From contig NZ_JAKIKR010000017.1 in assembly GCF_023284025.1 (NCBI RefSeq), positions 24,924 to 88,923 of the forward strand: a stretch of DNA of 64,000 bases, read 5' to 3'. Below, one piece after another: positions 18,493 to 28,531 of this stretch. Position numbers and translations under genes: made by a program. This stretch comes from Shewanella abyssi (GTDB lineage: Bacteria; Pseudomonadota; Gammaproteobacteria; Enterobacterales; Shewanellaceae). Position 1 is the first letter of the stretch. Each line of letters begins with the position of its first letter. The notes beneath the pieces are model-generated. The model did no database searches and had not been told where the DNA came from. It saw nothing but the letters and a program-made list of their open reading frames with translations.

Positions 18493-20655
18493 TTATTCAA
18501 CCAACAATAAGCCGGTTTCATTATGGGCTGATTGAATGAGGTAGATAAATTGATAATCGTCACTCAATACAATATTGGGGTACAAGTTAGGGGTATCAAA
18601 TAAGTAACGCACAACATCAGTACTGAAATCGTAATAGTAGATAGCATTGCTCTGGCCTTTAGGTTTATCCATAAAATAAATTCCGTCGTCAACGACAACA
18701 AAATCGTTCGTTGTATAACCATTAGTAATATAAGTTCTGTTGATCAACTTTTTAGATGTTCCCGCACTATTATCAAACTGATAAATATCAGTATCAGGAT
18801 GCACTCGATAATAAAGATATCCATCTCCTCCATCCTGAACCATATTGGCATTATCCAAAAGGGGAAGTGATTCAATAGGGTAGCCTGAGCTGCCCATTTT
18901 CATGGCTTTTGATTGCTTTTTGTCGAATGCTGCGAAGTATATCGCTTGACCGTCAGCAGAGTAGGTTCCAGCGTACAAAAACTCGCCCTTAGGGCACAGA
19001 GGAGTATCTTTACCTGAGTCAATATTGACACTGCGGCAACTACCCTCGACACTTAATAATGCTTGGTTAGAGCCCCGCTGCCAATTCAAACTCAATGGAT
19101 AACGATAAGCATCTTTCTCTGCGAACTGGTCTAACTTATACGCCTTGTTATCTTTATATCGCCATAACTCAATTTGATGATTTGGTTTTACTGAAACAAA
19201 GATGAAGCCATTGTCATTCACGCCTTCAATTGCACGAATTGATAAACCGTTATTCACAACCAGATTTTTACTGCCATCACCACCCATTACAGGATTTTTA
19301 AAACTGACAATCTCAGTAGTAAGCGATGATAACCCCCAGTCTTGTTGCAATATAAACTGATTTTTTCCTGGTATTTTTAGCGGCCAATACCCGACAAATT
19401 GATCTTCAGAGATCCGCGTTGACTCATCATTTTCGATGTCAAACTGAGACAGGTACCCCATATCATCGACGAAATATACCGACTCGCTGTCGTCACTAAA
19501 GCTTACATTTAAGCGCTGGTTAGTTAACTGTACACTCGTGTTGATAAACTCCTTAGTCGCTATATGGTACAAAATAAGCTCAGAGCCACCGAGACTATTA
19601 GAACGTAATATTGCTAACCATTGCTTGTTCGGCGATACCATATTGGCAAAATCACCATTCGAACGTAATGCGGGAGAACTTATCTGTTCTTGATTACCTG
19701 TTACGGTATCAAACAAAAATATTTTTTCAGGGGCCCAAGAAGCTTCATTGATACTATAAAAAAACCGATTTTCATCTAACCAACTAATTGCAGGTGACAA
19801 GTTATGACTATTCAGAGGGATGACTCTTCGCTCTTGAGAAGCTTGTAAATTGAGGCTATCAAAAGCAGCGATATAGATCCCCTCTTCACCATATTTGAGT
19901 CGGTGAAAAGCGATTTTTTTACCGCTCGGAGAGATGCTAACAAAGCTATCGTAATTACCCTCGCTATCAAATACTTTCACGGTGTTAAGTGGTGATGCCA
20001 ACTTTGCTGCAAACAGTTCCCATGATGTGTCTCCACTGCTCTTATTTGAAAAAGCGATAAATGAGCCGTCAGCGGCAACACTGGGAGCTTGCTCTCGACC
20101 CGCTAGCTCAGTCAACAAATGAACATCTTGATATAACACCGGTTTATAAAAGTGATATAACCCAATGATAGAGGCTAAAACAACACAGAGAAATGTACTC
20201 AATAATATGCGGCGAGCGGGTCGAGTTTGCTTTGGAATTACGACAATATTGTCATTAGAAAGCGTTTCTACTGCAGGGTTTGCCGCTGATTCCAGCGAGG
20301 TTGAAGCTGTGGTTTCAGCATCATAATAGGTGAGTGTCTCCGATAATCGGTAACCACTCAAGCCGCCACCCGTGACGGTATGAATGTATTTTACATCGGG
20401 ATCCAGTTTGGCAATATTACGGCGCAAACTATAGATATGATTGTTAATCGTATGGTTTGACGTGGCAGTGTTTTTCCATACTTCATCTCTAAGATTATCC
20501 CGAGTAATTAACCGATCAAAGTGTTCGCAAAAGTAACAAAGTACTTTCATCGCCATCGATTGTATTTCGATCAGCTTATCACCACACTTTAGTTGATCAG
20601 TATTAGGATCAACCTCAATGTTACCAAGCTTAAATGCAGGAGAAAATTTGGCCAT
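18493..20655 (-). CDS. CadC-type membrane-bound transcriptional regulator with beta-propeller sensor
   Basis: 720-residue one-component regulator. Residues 1-112 form an OmpR/PhoB-type winged helix (TINNHIYSLRRNIAKL is the recognition helix region, followed by the IHTVTGGGLSGYRL wing). A single membrane span follows at about 158-178 (ILLSTFLCVVLASIIGLYHF). The remaining 540 residues are a periplasmic domain of TolB/WD40-like repeats (repeated motifs such as PSVAADGSFIAFSN, ISPSGKKIAFHR, VSPNKQWLAIL), which would sense an extracytoplasmic signal. It differs from E. coli CadC in having this propeller instead of the CadC sensory domain. The metalloprotease and TonB receptor genes next to it are likely targets. 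The N-terminal helix lacks any phospho-acceptor domain. Confidence 0.88.
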   Translation of the reverse strand: MAKFSPAFKLGNIEVDPNTDQLKCGDKLIEIQSMAMKVLCYFCEHFDRLITRDNLRDEVWKNTATSNHTINNHIYSLRRNIAKLDPDVKYIHTVTGGGLSGYRLSETLTYYDAETTASTSLESAANPAVETLSNDNIVVIPKQTRPARRILLSTFLCVVLASIIGLYHFYKPVLYQDVHLLTELAGREQAPSVAADGSFIAFSNKSSGDTSWELFAAKLASPLNTVKVFDSEGNYDSFVSISPSGKKIAFHRLKYGEEGIYIAAFDSLNLQASQERRVIPLNSHNLSPAISWLDENRFFYSINEASWAPEKIFLFDTVTGNQEQISSPALRSNGDFANMVSPNKQWLAILRSNSLGGSELILYHIATKEFINTSVQLTNQRLNVSFSDDSESVYFVDDMGYLSQFDIENDESTRISEDQFVGYWPLKIPGKNQFILQQDWGLSSLTTEIVSFKNPVMGGDGSKNLVVNNGLSIRAIEGVNDNGFIFVSVKPNHQIELWRYKDNKAYKLDQFAEKDAYRYPLSLNWQRGSNQALLSVEGSCRSVNIDSGKDTPLCPKGEFLYAGTYSADGQAIYFAAFDKKQSKAMKMGSSGYPIESLPLLDNANMVQDGGDGYLYYRVHPDTDIYQFDNSAGTSKKLINRTYITNGYTTNDFVVVDDGIYFMDKPKGQSNAIYYYDFSTDVVRYLFDTPNLYPNIVLSDDYQFIYLIQSAHNETGLLLVE

Positions 20656-20989
20656 TAATACGTCATTTTTATTGTTTTGTATGCAGAACAGTACGTTATA
20701 TGACTAGAGTATACATTACAAGTTGCCGATGCCAAAAGAGTTACCAGCAACTATGTCATTGGCTGAGTCACTCATTATACTTTTTTGCAAAAAGTCATTC
20801 CTAGACAGCATTCATCACCGACTGTTTCAGTTAAGTGCATACAGTTATGCGTCGCTTGATGTCTAAACGGGCGATTATCATAATGAGAAAAGAGGCTAAT
20901 AAATTCTAAGTCATAAAAGGGAGCCATACTTCATAGTTAACCCAGCCAAAATATCTTAAGCTAGGGCAAACTCCTCAGAGACACTCAAT
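20656..20989. other. Divergent promoter region between the CadC-type and CdaR-type regulators
   Basis: About 330 bases with no gene. The two regulator genes point away from each other, so both promoters lie here. I see no palindrome strong enough to call an operator. Confidence 0.45.
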
Positions 20990-22141
20990 GTGTACTTTTT
21001 AGATGGCTTACTGGCCAAACAAATAGTCAATCGCACCATGAAAATCATCGGTCATAATATTAACGTGATGAACAATCACGGCATTATATTGGGCTCGGGC
21101 GATCCCCATCGCATTGGCGAAATACATGAAGGCGCTTTGCTGGCAATAAGCCAACAAAGAACGGTTGAGATCAGCCGAGCCAGCGAAGACACTTTACAAG
21201 GGGTAAAGGCGGGAATTAATCTACCTTTACACTATAAAGGCGACATCATTGGCGTCATAGGTATCACTGGCGAACCTAAAGAGCTCGGTCATTACGGAGA
21301 GCTGCTAAAGATGACCGCTGAGATCATTGTTGAGCAAGCCAACTCCATCGAATTAGCACAATGGCAATATCGTCAAAAAGAGGAGCTGATAATAGAGATG
21401 ATAAAATCAGACGGCCCTTTTACCTCACATCAACGCAACTGGGCTTCACAGCTCAACATCGACTTAGATACCCCCCGCGTAGCGGCTATTATTCAAGTGC
21501 AAGCTGACGATGAAGAAACCGCTGCCAACTCAATGCTGAAACAGATATTGCACTTACTGGAAACCCCTTCACGGGGTAACTTGGTCGCCATGACCTCAAT
21601 GACGGAATTGGTGATCCTCAAACCTGCTTTTCTTGATGGCAAAGCTTGGGATGCCACACTTGAGAGTGAGCGTATTGATCAGCTTATCGCCCGTCTACCG
21701 ATTGAAATGAGAAAACGATTAAAAATATCACTTGGGCATTTCTTTGCAAAACCGCAAGAGATTAACCGCTCATATCAAACGGCATTAGAGACACTCTCCA
21801 TTGGCACTCAAATGCGCCCAGAACAAAGTAAATACCTTTATAAAGACTTCTCCCTGTTAGTGCTGTTATCGTCACTCAAAGGTAATTGGCGCGGGCAAGA
21901 GTTAGTAAGCCCATATCAAGCATTAATCAGTGCCGATAAGAATGGTCAGCTGGCAAAAACATTAACCTGTTACCTGCAACATTTTGGCGATCAACAGCAA
22001 TGTGCCAATGCACTGTTTATTCACCGCAATACTTTGCGCTATCGACTCGAGAAGATTGAGAAAATTACCGGCAGTAATATGCAAAAATTGGACGGTTTAT
22101 TACAGCTTTATCTAGGACAAGTGATGTTAACGGCACAATGA
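20990..22141 (+). CDS. CdaR-family sugar diacid/glycerate regulator
   Basis: 383-residue transcription factor. The N-terminal sugar diacid recognition domain (about residues 1-135; starts MYFLDGLLAKQIVNRTMKII, with the IGHNINVMNNHGIILGSGDPHRIGEIHEGA segment) is typical of CdaR. A middle GGDEF-like linker leads to a C-terminal PucR-type helix-turn-helix (CANALFIHRNTLRYRLEKIEKITG, about 335-360). In E. coli CdaR activates galactarate, glucarate and glycerate genes. Here the next genes are a GntP-family permease and glycerate kinase, so it most likely activates those in response to glycerate. The ATG used gives the canonical N-terminus; no strong ribosome site is visible. Confidence 0.9.
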   Translation: MYFLDGLLAKQIVNRTMKIIGHNINVMNNHGIILGSGDPHRIGEIHEGALLAISQQRTVEISRASEDTLQGVKAGINLPLHYKGDIIGVIGITGEPKELGHYGELLKMTAEIIVEQANSIELAQWQYRQKEELIIEMIKSDGPFTSHQRNWASQLNIDLDTPRVAAIIQVQADDEETAANSMLKQILHLLETPSRGNLVAMTSMTELVILKPAFLDGKAWDATLESERIDQLIARLPIEMRKRLKISLGHFFAKPQEINRSYQTALETLSIGTQMRPEQSKYLYKDFSLLVLLSSLKGNWRGQELVSPYQALISADKNGQLAKTLTCYLQHFGDQQQCANALFIHRNTLRYRLEKIEKITGSNMQKLDGLLQLYLGQVMLTAQ

Positions 22142-22557
22142 TGCAGCGCCTTTTTTTATCGATAAGCCTACAGCCAACAATCAAATCTACATATTCTTTG
22201 CTGAAGACCGAGCCGATAAAAGCATGAATTTTAATTGTCATATCCTTTATCAAAAACCAGTAGGCACGGCTAACTATGAATATTTTTTAGAACCGATGAG
22301 TGCTAATTAATTCCCAGTGCCACAAAAGTGACCCTATAACAGTGAAACGCCACACAACACCAATATGTTCAAATGAACAAATAATGATTTAACTTTAACT
22401 CGTTATCTGTGCAACCAACCAAAGAAATCCACCTCTTCGAGCCGCATAATAGCTAAGCCTGAAATCCGTGGTCTCGCTCAATATGAGTGAACGCCATATT
22501 TGGCTTAAATAACAACAAACCTTACATAAATTAAAAATACCCCTACAGGGAAACGCT
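22142..22557. other. Intergenic region upstream of the permease gene
   Basis: This 416-base stretch has no gene. It presumably carries the promoter of the permease-kinase unit and contains the palindrome listed separately at 22366-22379. Confidence 0.45.
22366..22379. promoter_or_regulatory. Palindrome upstream of the glycerate permease, possible CdaR operator
   Basis: tgttca-aa-tgaaca is a perfect 6-bp dyad about 180 bases before the permease start, between the regulator gene and its presumed targets. Its placement fits an operator. That CdaR binds it is inference. Confidence 0.35.
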
Positions 22558-23916
22558 ATGAGCCTCGTACTGATCTTACTGGCGGTGATTGTATTTATCG
22601 TCATCGCTACTGCAAAATTCAAGCTACATCCATTTTTAACGCTGATCTTAGCCTCTTTTATTGCCGCATTTGCCTATGGTCTTCCCAGTGCAGATATCGC
22701 CAAAACCATTACCTCTGGCTTTGGCGGCATATTGGGCTATATCGGTCTTGTTATTGTGCTCGGTACTATCATCGGCACCATACTTGAAAAAAGCGGCGCC
22801 GCCATCACCATGGCGGATGTGGTGATTAAATTGCTAGGTCAACGCTTTCCGACTTTGACCATGTCTATCATCGGTTACATCGTCTCTATTCCCGTGTTTT
22901 GTGACTCTGGTTTTGTGATCTTAAACTCACTTAAACAGTCAATGGCGAATCGCATGAAAGTATCAAGCGTGTCGATGAGCGTCGCACTGGCCACCGGTCT
23001 TTACGCAACCCATACCTTCGTACCGCCCACTCCTGGTCCAATCGCCGCTGCGGGTAACTTAGGCCTTGAATCAAATCTTGGTTTGGTCATTTTTGTCGGT
23101 GTGTTTGTGGCAGCTATCGCGGCTTTAGCCGGAACACTTTGGGCCAATCGTTTCGCCAATGTACAACCTGACGGCGAAGGCGCAGCAGAGTTACTTAATC
23201 AAACTGAAGATTACGAACAACTTAAAAACACCTATGGTCAGTTGCCTAGCCCAACTCGTGCTTTTGCACCGATTTTCGTGCCTATTTTGCTTATCTGTTT
23301 TGGCTCAATTGCCAACTTCCCATCGGCTCCGTTAGGTGATGGCGCGTTATTTGATGTGTTGGCGTTTTTGGGGCAACCTGTCAATGCGTTAATGATTGGT
23401 CTGTTCCTATCATTGTTACTGCTTAAAGGTAACAACAAAGTAAAAGAGTTCAGTGAGCGTATTAGCCAAGGTCTAGTGGTTGCAGCGCCAATTCTACTTA
23501 TCACGGGTGCCGGCGGTGCATTTGGTGCGGTACTGAAAGCCACCGAGATTGGCGCTTTCTTAGGAAGTTCTCTTTCAGCCTTGGGCGTCGGCATCTTTAT
23601 GCCATTTATTGTTGCTGCAGCATTAAAGTCTGCTCAAGGTTCATCTACTGTTGCACTGGTTGCCACTTCGGCGTTAGTCGCGCCTATGTTGGGCGATATT
23701 GGCCTTGCTAGCGACATGGGCAGGGTATTAACGGTAATGGCAATTGGTGCAGGTGCGATGACGGTATCTCATGCCAATGACAGCTTCTTCTGGGTGGTTA
23801 CCCAATTTAGCCGCATGAGTGTTAAGCAAGCGTATAAAGCGCAGACAATGGCGACCTTGATTCAAGGACTCACGGCCATGACTGTAGTGTATATACTGAG
23901 CTTGTTCCTTATCTAG
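22558..23916 (+). CDS. GntP-family permease, probable glycerate transporter
   Basis: 452-residue inner-membrane proton symporter of the GntP/gluconate family, with about 12 hydrophobic spans. The family signature is visible in THTFVPPTPGPIAAAGNLG (about residues 150-168) and in GAFGAVLKATEIGAFLG and QGSSTVALVATSA in the C-terminal half. The preceding regulator gene and following glycerate kinase gene suggest glycerate as substrate rather than gluconate. The ATG is preceded by acagggaaacgct. A hairpin follows the gene before the kinase, so expression may drop between them. Confidence 0.9.
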   Translation: MSLVLILLAVIVFIVIATAKFKLHPFLTLILASFIAAFAYGLPSADIAKTITSGFGGILGYIGLVIVLGTIIGTILEKSGAAITMADVVIKLLGQRFPTLTMSIIGYIVSIPVFCDSGFVILNSLKQSMANRMKVSSVSMSVALATGLYATHTFVPPTPGPIAAAGNLGLESNLGLVIFVGVFVAAIAALAGTLWANRFANVQPDGEGAAELLNQTEDYEQLKNTYGQLPSPTRAFAPIFVPILLICFGSIANFPSAPLGDGALFDVLAFLGQPVNALMIGLFLSLLLLKGNNKVKEFSERISQGLVVAAPILLITGAGGAFGAVLKATEIGAFLGSSLSALGVGIFMPFIVAAALKSAQGSSTVALVATSALVAPMLGDIGLASDMGRVLTVMAIGAGAMTVSHANDSFFWVVTQFSRMSVKQAYKAQTMATLIQGLTAMTVVYILSLFLI

Positions 23917-23939
23917 AGTCCATCTATAGATGTCAATTA

Positions 23940-23968
23940 AAAGGCGAGTATTCTCCCTCGCCTTTGCA
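23940..23968 (+). terminator. Hairpin between permease and glycerate kinase
   Basis: Arms aaaggcgag and ctcgccttt pair perfectly around an 8-base loop. The T tract is short, so termination may be partial. Confidence 0.55.
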
Positions 23969-24083
23969 CTCATTCAAAAAGTCGTGTTACTACTAATACG
24001 GGACGAGTAAGACATTTACCTTTCAATAACGCTAACCGTTCGCTGAAACAGTTTCAGCCCTAGGCTGAAAATAGGAAAACTGC

Positions 24084-25241
24084 ATGAAAATTGTGATAGC
24101 CCCCGATTCATTTAAAGAAAGCCTCACAGCAATGGAAGTGGCTAACGAAATTGAGCGAGGATTTCGCACGGTATTACCCCATGCTGAATATCTCAAAATA
24201 CCCGTCGCCGATGGCGGTGAAGGTACAGTGCAGTCGATGGTTGATGCCACTAATGGCAGCCTAGTTTGGACACAGGTTTCCGGTCCGTTGGGCGACAAAG
24301 TTAATGCATTTTATGGCATCTTGGGCGATAGCTATCATGGCAATGAAAAAACAGCCGTTATCGAAATGGCTGCCGCATCGGGCCTACATTTAGTGGCAAC
24401 AGAGCAGCGTAACCCCTTGTTCACCACCAGCTACGGTACCGGTGAACTGATTGTTGACGCGCTAAATAGAGGCATCAAACACATTATTATCGGCCTCGGC
24501 GGCAGTGCCACCAATGATGGTGGTGCCGGAATGGCGCAAGCCTTGGGTGTACAGTTTTTAGATGCGAGCTCTAATGCCCTTGCCCCAGGCGGCGCAGCCT
24601 TAAGCCAATTACAGCAAATTGATCTAACTGACCTACATCCACTGGTCTCACAATGCCGCTTTGAAGTCGCTTGCGATGTTAATAATCCACTTTGCGGTGG
24701 ATATGGTGCCTCCGCAATATTTGGCCCTCAAAAAGGCGCAACGACAAAGATGGTGCAGCAACTCGACAGTGCGCTCAACCATTATGCCGATGTTATCGCG
24801 CAAACAGGTATTAAAGACAACCGTGACTTAGCGGGTGTTGGCGCTGCAGGTGGTATGGGGCTTGGCGTAATGGCATTTCTCAATGCTGAGCTAAAGCCAG
24901 GCATCGACATTGTAATGAACACTGTTGACCTTGCAAGCCATATAAAAGGAGCAAGCTTAGTGATCACCGGCGAAGGCAAGCTTGATAGTCAAACATTGCA
25001 CGGCAAAACCCCAATGGGAGTTGCGGGTGTTGCTAATCAGTTCAATGTGCCTGTTATCGCAATTGCAGGGTGCGTCAGTGACGATGCCAACGTGTTATTA
25101 GATCATGGTTTTAAAGCACTATTTTCTATCACCCCCCGTGCATTGCCATTAGCCGATGTGTTAGCCAATGCCAAAACAAACCTTTACGCCACCAGCAAAA
25201 ATGTAGCGGCGCTCTACTCCCTATCAATACCGACCAAGTAA
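24084..25241 (+). CDS. garK: Glycerate kinase (GarK/GlxK family)
   Basis: Phosphorylates D-glycerate with ATP to give 2-phosphoglycerate (class of GarK/GlxK), feeding glycerate into lower glycolysis. 385 residues, family-typical length. Signature stretches: MKIVIAPDSFKESLTAMEVA at the N-terminus, PVADGGEGTVQSMV (about 44-57), GLGGSATNDGGAGMAQALG (about 134-152) and the C-terminal VITGEGKLDSQTLHGKTPMGVA (about 293-314). Start ATG follows aggaaaactgc. The permease and CdaR regulator lie directly upstream. Symbol chosen by family; glxK would be equally defensible. Confidence 0.93.
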   Translation: MKIVIAPDSFKESLTAMEVANEIERGFRTVLPHAEYLKIPVADGGEGTVQSMVDATNGSLVWTQVSGPLGDKVNAFYGILGDSYHGNEKTAVIEMAAASGLHLVATEQRNPLFTTSYGTGELIVDALNRGIKHIIIGLGGSATNDGGAGMAQALGVQFLDASSNALAPGGAALSQLQQIDLTDLHPLVSQCRFEVACDVNNPLCGGYGASAIFGPQKGATTKMVQQLDSALNHYADVIAQTGIKDNRDLAGVGAAGGMGLGVMAFLNAELKPGIDIVMNTVDLASHIKGASLVITGEGKLDSQTLHGKTPMGVAGVANQFNVPVIAIAGCVSDDANVLLDHGFKALFSITPRALPLADVLANAKTNLYATSKNVAALYSLSIPTK

Positions 25242-25260
25242 TTTCATTTCGAGTCTGGCT

Positions 25261-25282
25261 AAAGGCGCTGCAGCGCCTTTTT
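25261..25282 (+). terminator. Terminator of the glycerate kinase gene
   Basis: A perfect palindrome aaaggcgctg/cagcgccttt directly followed by T residues, 20 bases after the stop codon. Confidence 0.82.
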
Positions 25283-25436
25283 ATAACCTCATGCGCAAAG
25301 CTGTTTGAACACCTGCCCTTAATGGCAATTTACTTTTCTACTTGATGCGCTATAAAGCTTAACGTAAAGTGAGCATCCCATTTTAAAGACTGATCCAGCA
25401 CACATTAATGGTGTGTTGAGTAGAGATTGTTAGCCA

Positions 25437-27092
25437 ATGACACCAAGACGAGCCACCGCTTCAGAAGAAGCACTACTGAGAATTTTTACAGTTCCAGAAG
25501 CCCCTGATTCAACCCTTAGTGTTATTGAACAAAATATCTCACAGAACTTAATGGGCTTTTTACAAGACAGCGTCGTGGCCGTTGAAAAGCCCTTAACTGA
25601 GATCGAGCTGGACTTTCAGCAACACCGAATTCCCGCTGCGCCGCAGTTTGTCTCAGATTATGCTGATGACATGATGAAAACCTTAGTGGCTCATTCAGTC
25701 CACACCTCAGCGCCGAGCTTCATCGGCCACATGACATCTGCACTACCCTACTTTGTGTTACCGCTGTCTAAAATGATGGTCGGCTTAAACCAAAACTTGG
25801 TCAAAATTGAAACATCAAAAGCGTTTACACCATTAGAGCGCCAAGTTCTGGGGATGATGCATCACCTTATTTATGCAGAGAATGATGATTTTTATCAGAG
25901 TTGGATGCACAGTGCTAACGTTTCATTAGGCGCATTCTGCTCCGGTGGCACCGTTGCCAATATCACCGCACTGTGGACCGCACGTAACCAATTACTTAAA
26001 GCAGATGGCGAATATCGCGGTGTTGCCGCTCAGGGCGTAATGAAAGGGCTACGTCATTATGGCTATGATGATTTAGCCATACTGGTGTCCGAGCGAGGTC
26101 ATTATTCATTAGCAAAAACGGCTGACCTGCTTGGTATCGGCCGCGAAAATATTGTTCAAGTTCCGACCTCAAACGACAACAAGGTCGATGTGGTAAAGAT
26201 GCGCCAAATCGCTGCAAAACTTGCTGCCGACAATATTAAAGTGATAGCGATTGTGGGGGTTGCTGGTACCACCGAGACAGGTAATGTCGACCCACTCGAT
26301 GCGTTAGCAGATTTGGCTCAAGAGCTAAACTGTCACTTCCATGTTGACGCTGCGTGGGGCGGCGCCAGTCTGTTATCTAAAAAGTACCGTCATCTACTGG
26401 CTGGAATTGAACGCGCTGATTCAGTGACTATCGATGCTCATAAGCAGATGTACGTGCCTATGGGTGCGGGAATGGTTATTTTTAAAGATCCTACTTTTGC
26501 CAACGCGATTAAGCATCACGCTGAATACATTCTCAGAAAAGGCTCAAAGGATTTAGGCAGTCAAACGCTAGAGGGATCTCGCCCCGGTATGGCGATGTTA
26601 GTCCATGCTTGCCTGCAAGTGATTGGCCGTGATGGCTACGAAATACTGATCAACAATAGTCTGGATAAAGCCCATTACTTTGCTGAATTGATTGAAGAGC
26701 ATAACGACTTTGAATTGGTGTCTAAGCCTGAGCTTTGCTTATTAACCTACCGTTATGTTCCGCAAATAGTGCAAACGGCAATGGCAACAGCGCGGGCTAA
26801 CAACGATGTACAAAAACTCATTGAATTTAATGCCCTGCTCGATGGCCTCACTAAATTTGTGCAGAAACGTCAACGTGAACAAGGTACCTCATTTGTATCA
26901 CGCACACGTATTAACCCAGAAAACCAACAATTGATGAAGATCAAAGCGGTTGTATTTCGAGTGGTGTTAGCCAATCCACTCACGACCCATGAGATTTTAC
27001 AGCAGGTACTTGCCGAACAAACCGTTATCGCCACGCAAGAGCATCGGTTTTTACCGCAACTGCTGGCACTGGCTGAGCAATATATTGCATAA
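25437..27092 (+). CDS. panP: PLP-dependent aspartate 1-decarboxylase, PanP type
   Basis: 551-residue pyridoxal-phosphate enzyme of the group II (glutamate/aspartate/DOPA) decarboxylase family. The PLP-binding lysine is in TIDAHKQMYVPMGAG (about residues 329-343), with the HVDAAWGG aspartate motif upstream (about 301-308) and SGGTVANITALW near 170. It is often annotated as glutamate decarboxylase in Shewanella, but the length near 550 and the N-terminal extension fit the PanP family, which makes beta-alanine from aspartate for pantothenate synthesis. A search for panD elsewhere in the genome would decide how essential this role is. The assignment PanP against glutamate decarboxylase is inference. 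Confidence 0.78.
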   Translation: MTPRRATASEEALLRIFTVPEAPDSTLSVIEQNISQNLMGFLQDSVVAVEKPLTEIELDFQQHRIPAAPQFVSDYADDMMKTLVAHSVHTSAPSFIGHMTSALPYFVLPLSKMMVGLNQNLVKIETSKAFTPLERQVLGMMHHLIYAENDDFYQSWMHSANVSLGAFCSGGTVANITALWTARNQLLKADGEYRGVAAQGVMKGLRHYGYDDLAILVSERGHYSLAKTADLLGIGRENIVQVPTSNDNKVDVVKMRQIAAKLAADNIKVIAIVGVAGTTETGNVDPLDALADLAQELNCHFHVDAAWGGASLLSKKYRHLLAGIERADSVTIDAHKQMYVPMGAGMVIFKDPTFANAIKHHAEYILRKGSKDLGSQTLEGSRPGMAMLVHACLQVIGRDGYEILINNSLDKAHYFAELIEEHNDFELVSKPELCLLTYRYVPQIVQTAMATARANNDVQKLIEFNALLDGLTKFVQKRQREQGTSFVSRTRINPENQQLMKIKAVVFRVVLANPLTTHEILQQVLAEQTVIATQEHRFLPQLLALAEQYIA

Positions 27093-27160
27093 CACTTATT
27101 CAGTGCTTGTTATTCAACAGCATTAAGCCGCTCTATTTAGAGTCTTTTATTGAGTCTCTT

Positions 27161-27796
27161 TTATTCAGAGTCTAGCCGAGCGGTAATAAACAAGTCTGTC
27201 ACTTCACCCATAGGGCTGGCTTGTTGCTTGCGTTGTAACGCCAATAATTTAAAGCCTCGGCGACTCAATGCTGGCACCAACTGCTCCGCATGATGAAAAT
27301 AGGTAAACATTTTGTCGCCGTCACTGGAGGTATCTTCGCGCACCTTAGGGCATTCCCCCTCCATGGTGCTCAAATACAAAATACCTCCCGTTTTAAGCCG
27401 CTGCGCCGCAGCATCAATCAGCGCTATTGCCTCTTGTCTATCGAGATAGGGTAGGCAGAAACCACACATAATGGCATCGAACTGCTCATCAACACGGTTT
27501 AAATGGCGGCTGTCGAGTTGCAGAACCTCTATTTTGGGATTATTTTTCTTCGCTAGCAGCAACATATTTGGCGCGAGATCCGTTGCTAATATCGACAAGT
27601 TGGGTTTTTCAGACAGTAACATTTTGGTGATATTGCCTGGCCCGCAAGCAAGCTCTAATACGCGTGCATCATCACGGGGGAGATGGTTAATAAATGAATC
27701 AAAGGTGTCTGAATACATAGTAAGATCCATGTACTTATCTTGATACCTTTGCGCCAGCTTATCAAAGGTATTTACCGATATTTGATTATTATCCAT
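27161..27796 (-). CDS. Class I SAM-dependent methyltransferase
   Basis: About 211 residues. Motif I for S-adenosylmethionine binding is VLELACGPGNITKMLL, followed by an acidic residue after strand 2 (ILATDLAP) and motif post-I/IV IMCGFCLPYL. The substrate is unknown; the fold and the C-terminal LYLSTMEGE segment fit small-molecule methyltransferases. I take the start at 27796 because an aggggatg ribosome-site match lies about 9 bases upstream; a start 12 codons earlier (27832) is possible. It converges on the decarboxylase gene with a 68-base gap and no strong hairpin. Confidence 0.82.
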   Translation of the reverse strand: MDNNQISVNTFDKLAQRYQDKYMDLTMYSDTFDSFINHLPRDDARVLELACGPGNITKMLLSEKPNLSILATDLAPNMLLLAKKNNPKIEVLQLDSRHLNRVDEQFDAIMCGFCLPYLDRQEAIALIDAAAQRLKTGGILYLSTMEGECPKVREDTSSDGDKMFTYFHHAEQLVPALSRRGFKLLALQRKQQASPMGEVTDLFITARLDSE

Positions 27797-27984
27797 TAGC
27801 CCATCCCCTAGCACCCAGTGCTTGCTATTCATACCGCTGTAGATTAATTAATCAACTACACTATCGTGCAATTGGCTGTTTAACAACCGCTAATTTTATG
27901 TAGCCCAGCGTTAACGAGTAAGTTAGGTTCTGGCTCTGTGGTGGGAATCTAACTCTCTTTTGCCCAAAGCAATTTGCCCGCTCT

Positions 27985-28413
27985 AGCAGCTATTGTTTTT
28001 TTAAAATCAAAATCACAATCAACGTCGTGACGCTTCGCCCATTCTTGTAATCAAGAGTCGAGCCAAGGGGCAAAGCGCTTGCCCCTGCTCTTGATTTCAT
28101 AAGAGTCAAACCCTCAGCGCCCCGGCGAAATTTAAACAGCGAAATTTCCAACGGGGGAGATTGCTGTCTGCAAATTTGGCTACTTAAATTTAAATTCTGA
28201 TGCTCACTGATGTGGAGGTTTATCTAATTTAAAAGCTTTTATTGGTAACTCTAATGCTGAGAGATTGCGCTTTTCAAACCCAGTGTAGATGCGGCGGAGG
28301 CCTTCGGAAACAGGACGTTTTCGTTGAGCCCACAAGGACGTGCTCGCGGCGAGCCTCAGTTGCGTCTGCACATACGTCTGCCGCAGGCAATTGGAACCAC
28401 TTCGGGTTGAAGC
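27985..28413. repeat. Left direct repeat, first part (matches 39838-40210)
   Basis: This block and 39838-40210 share long near-identical words, for example gccccggcgaaattta, tttccaacgggggagatt, aggccttcggaaacagg and gcctcagttgcgtctgc. Short reading frames run through both copies but are interrupted differently, so I see no real gene. Together with 29748-30345 it forms the left copy of a direct repeat bracketing the respiratory island. The block upstream, 27833-27984, has no gene. Confidence 0.8.
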
Positions 28414-28531
28414 TAACTCACCTTTGCCCCAAAGTTAGTTACGATGTGCGTTAGACTGCATCGAATGATACTTTGTTGGCATGCATTATTAAGAGTAACT
28501 ACATTCAACTTCTGCTGGTCGATTCAGTGAT

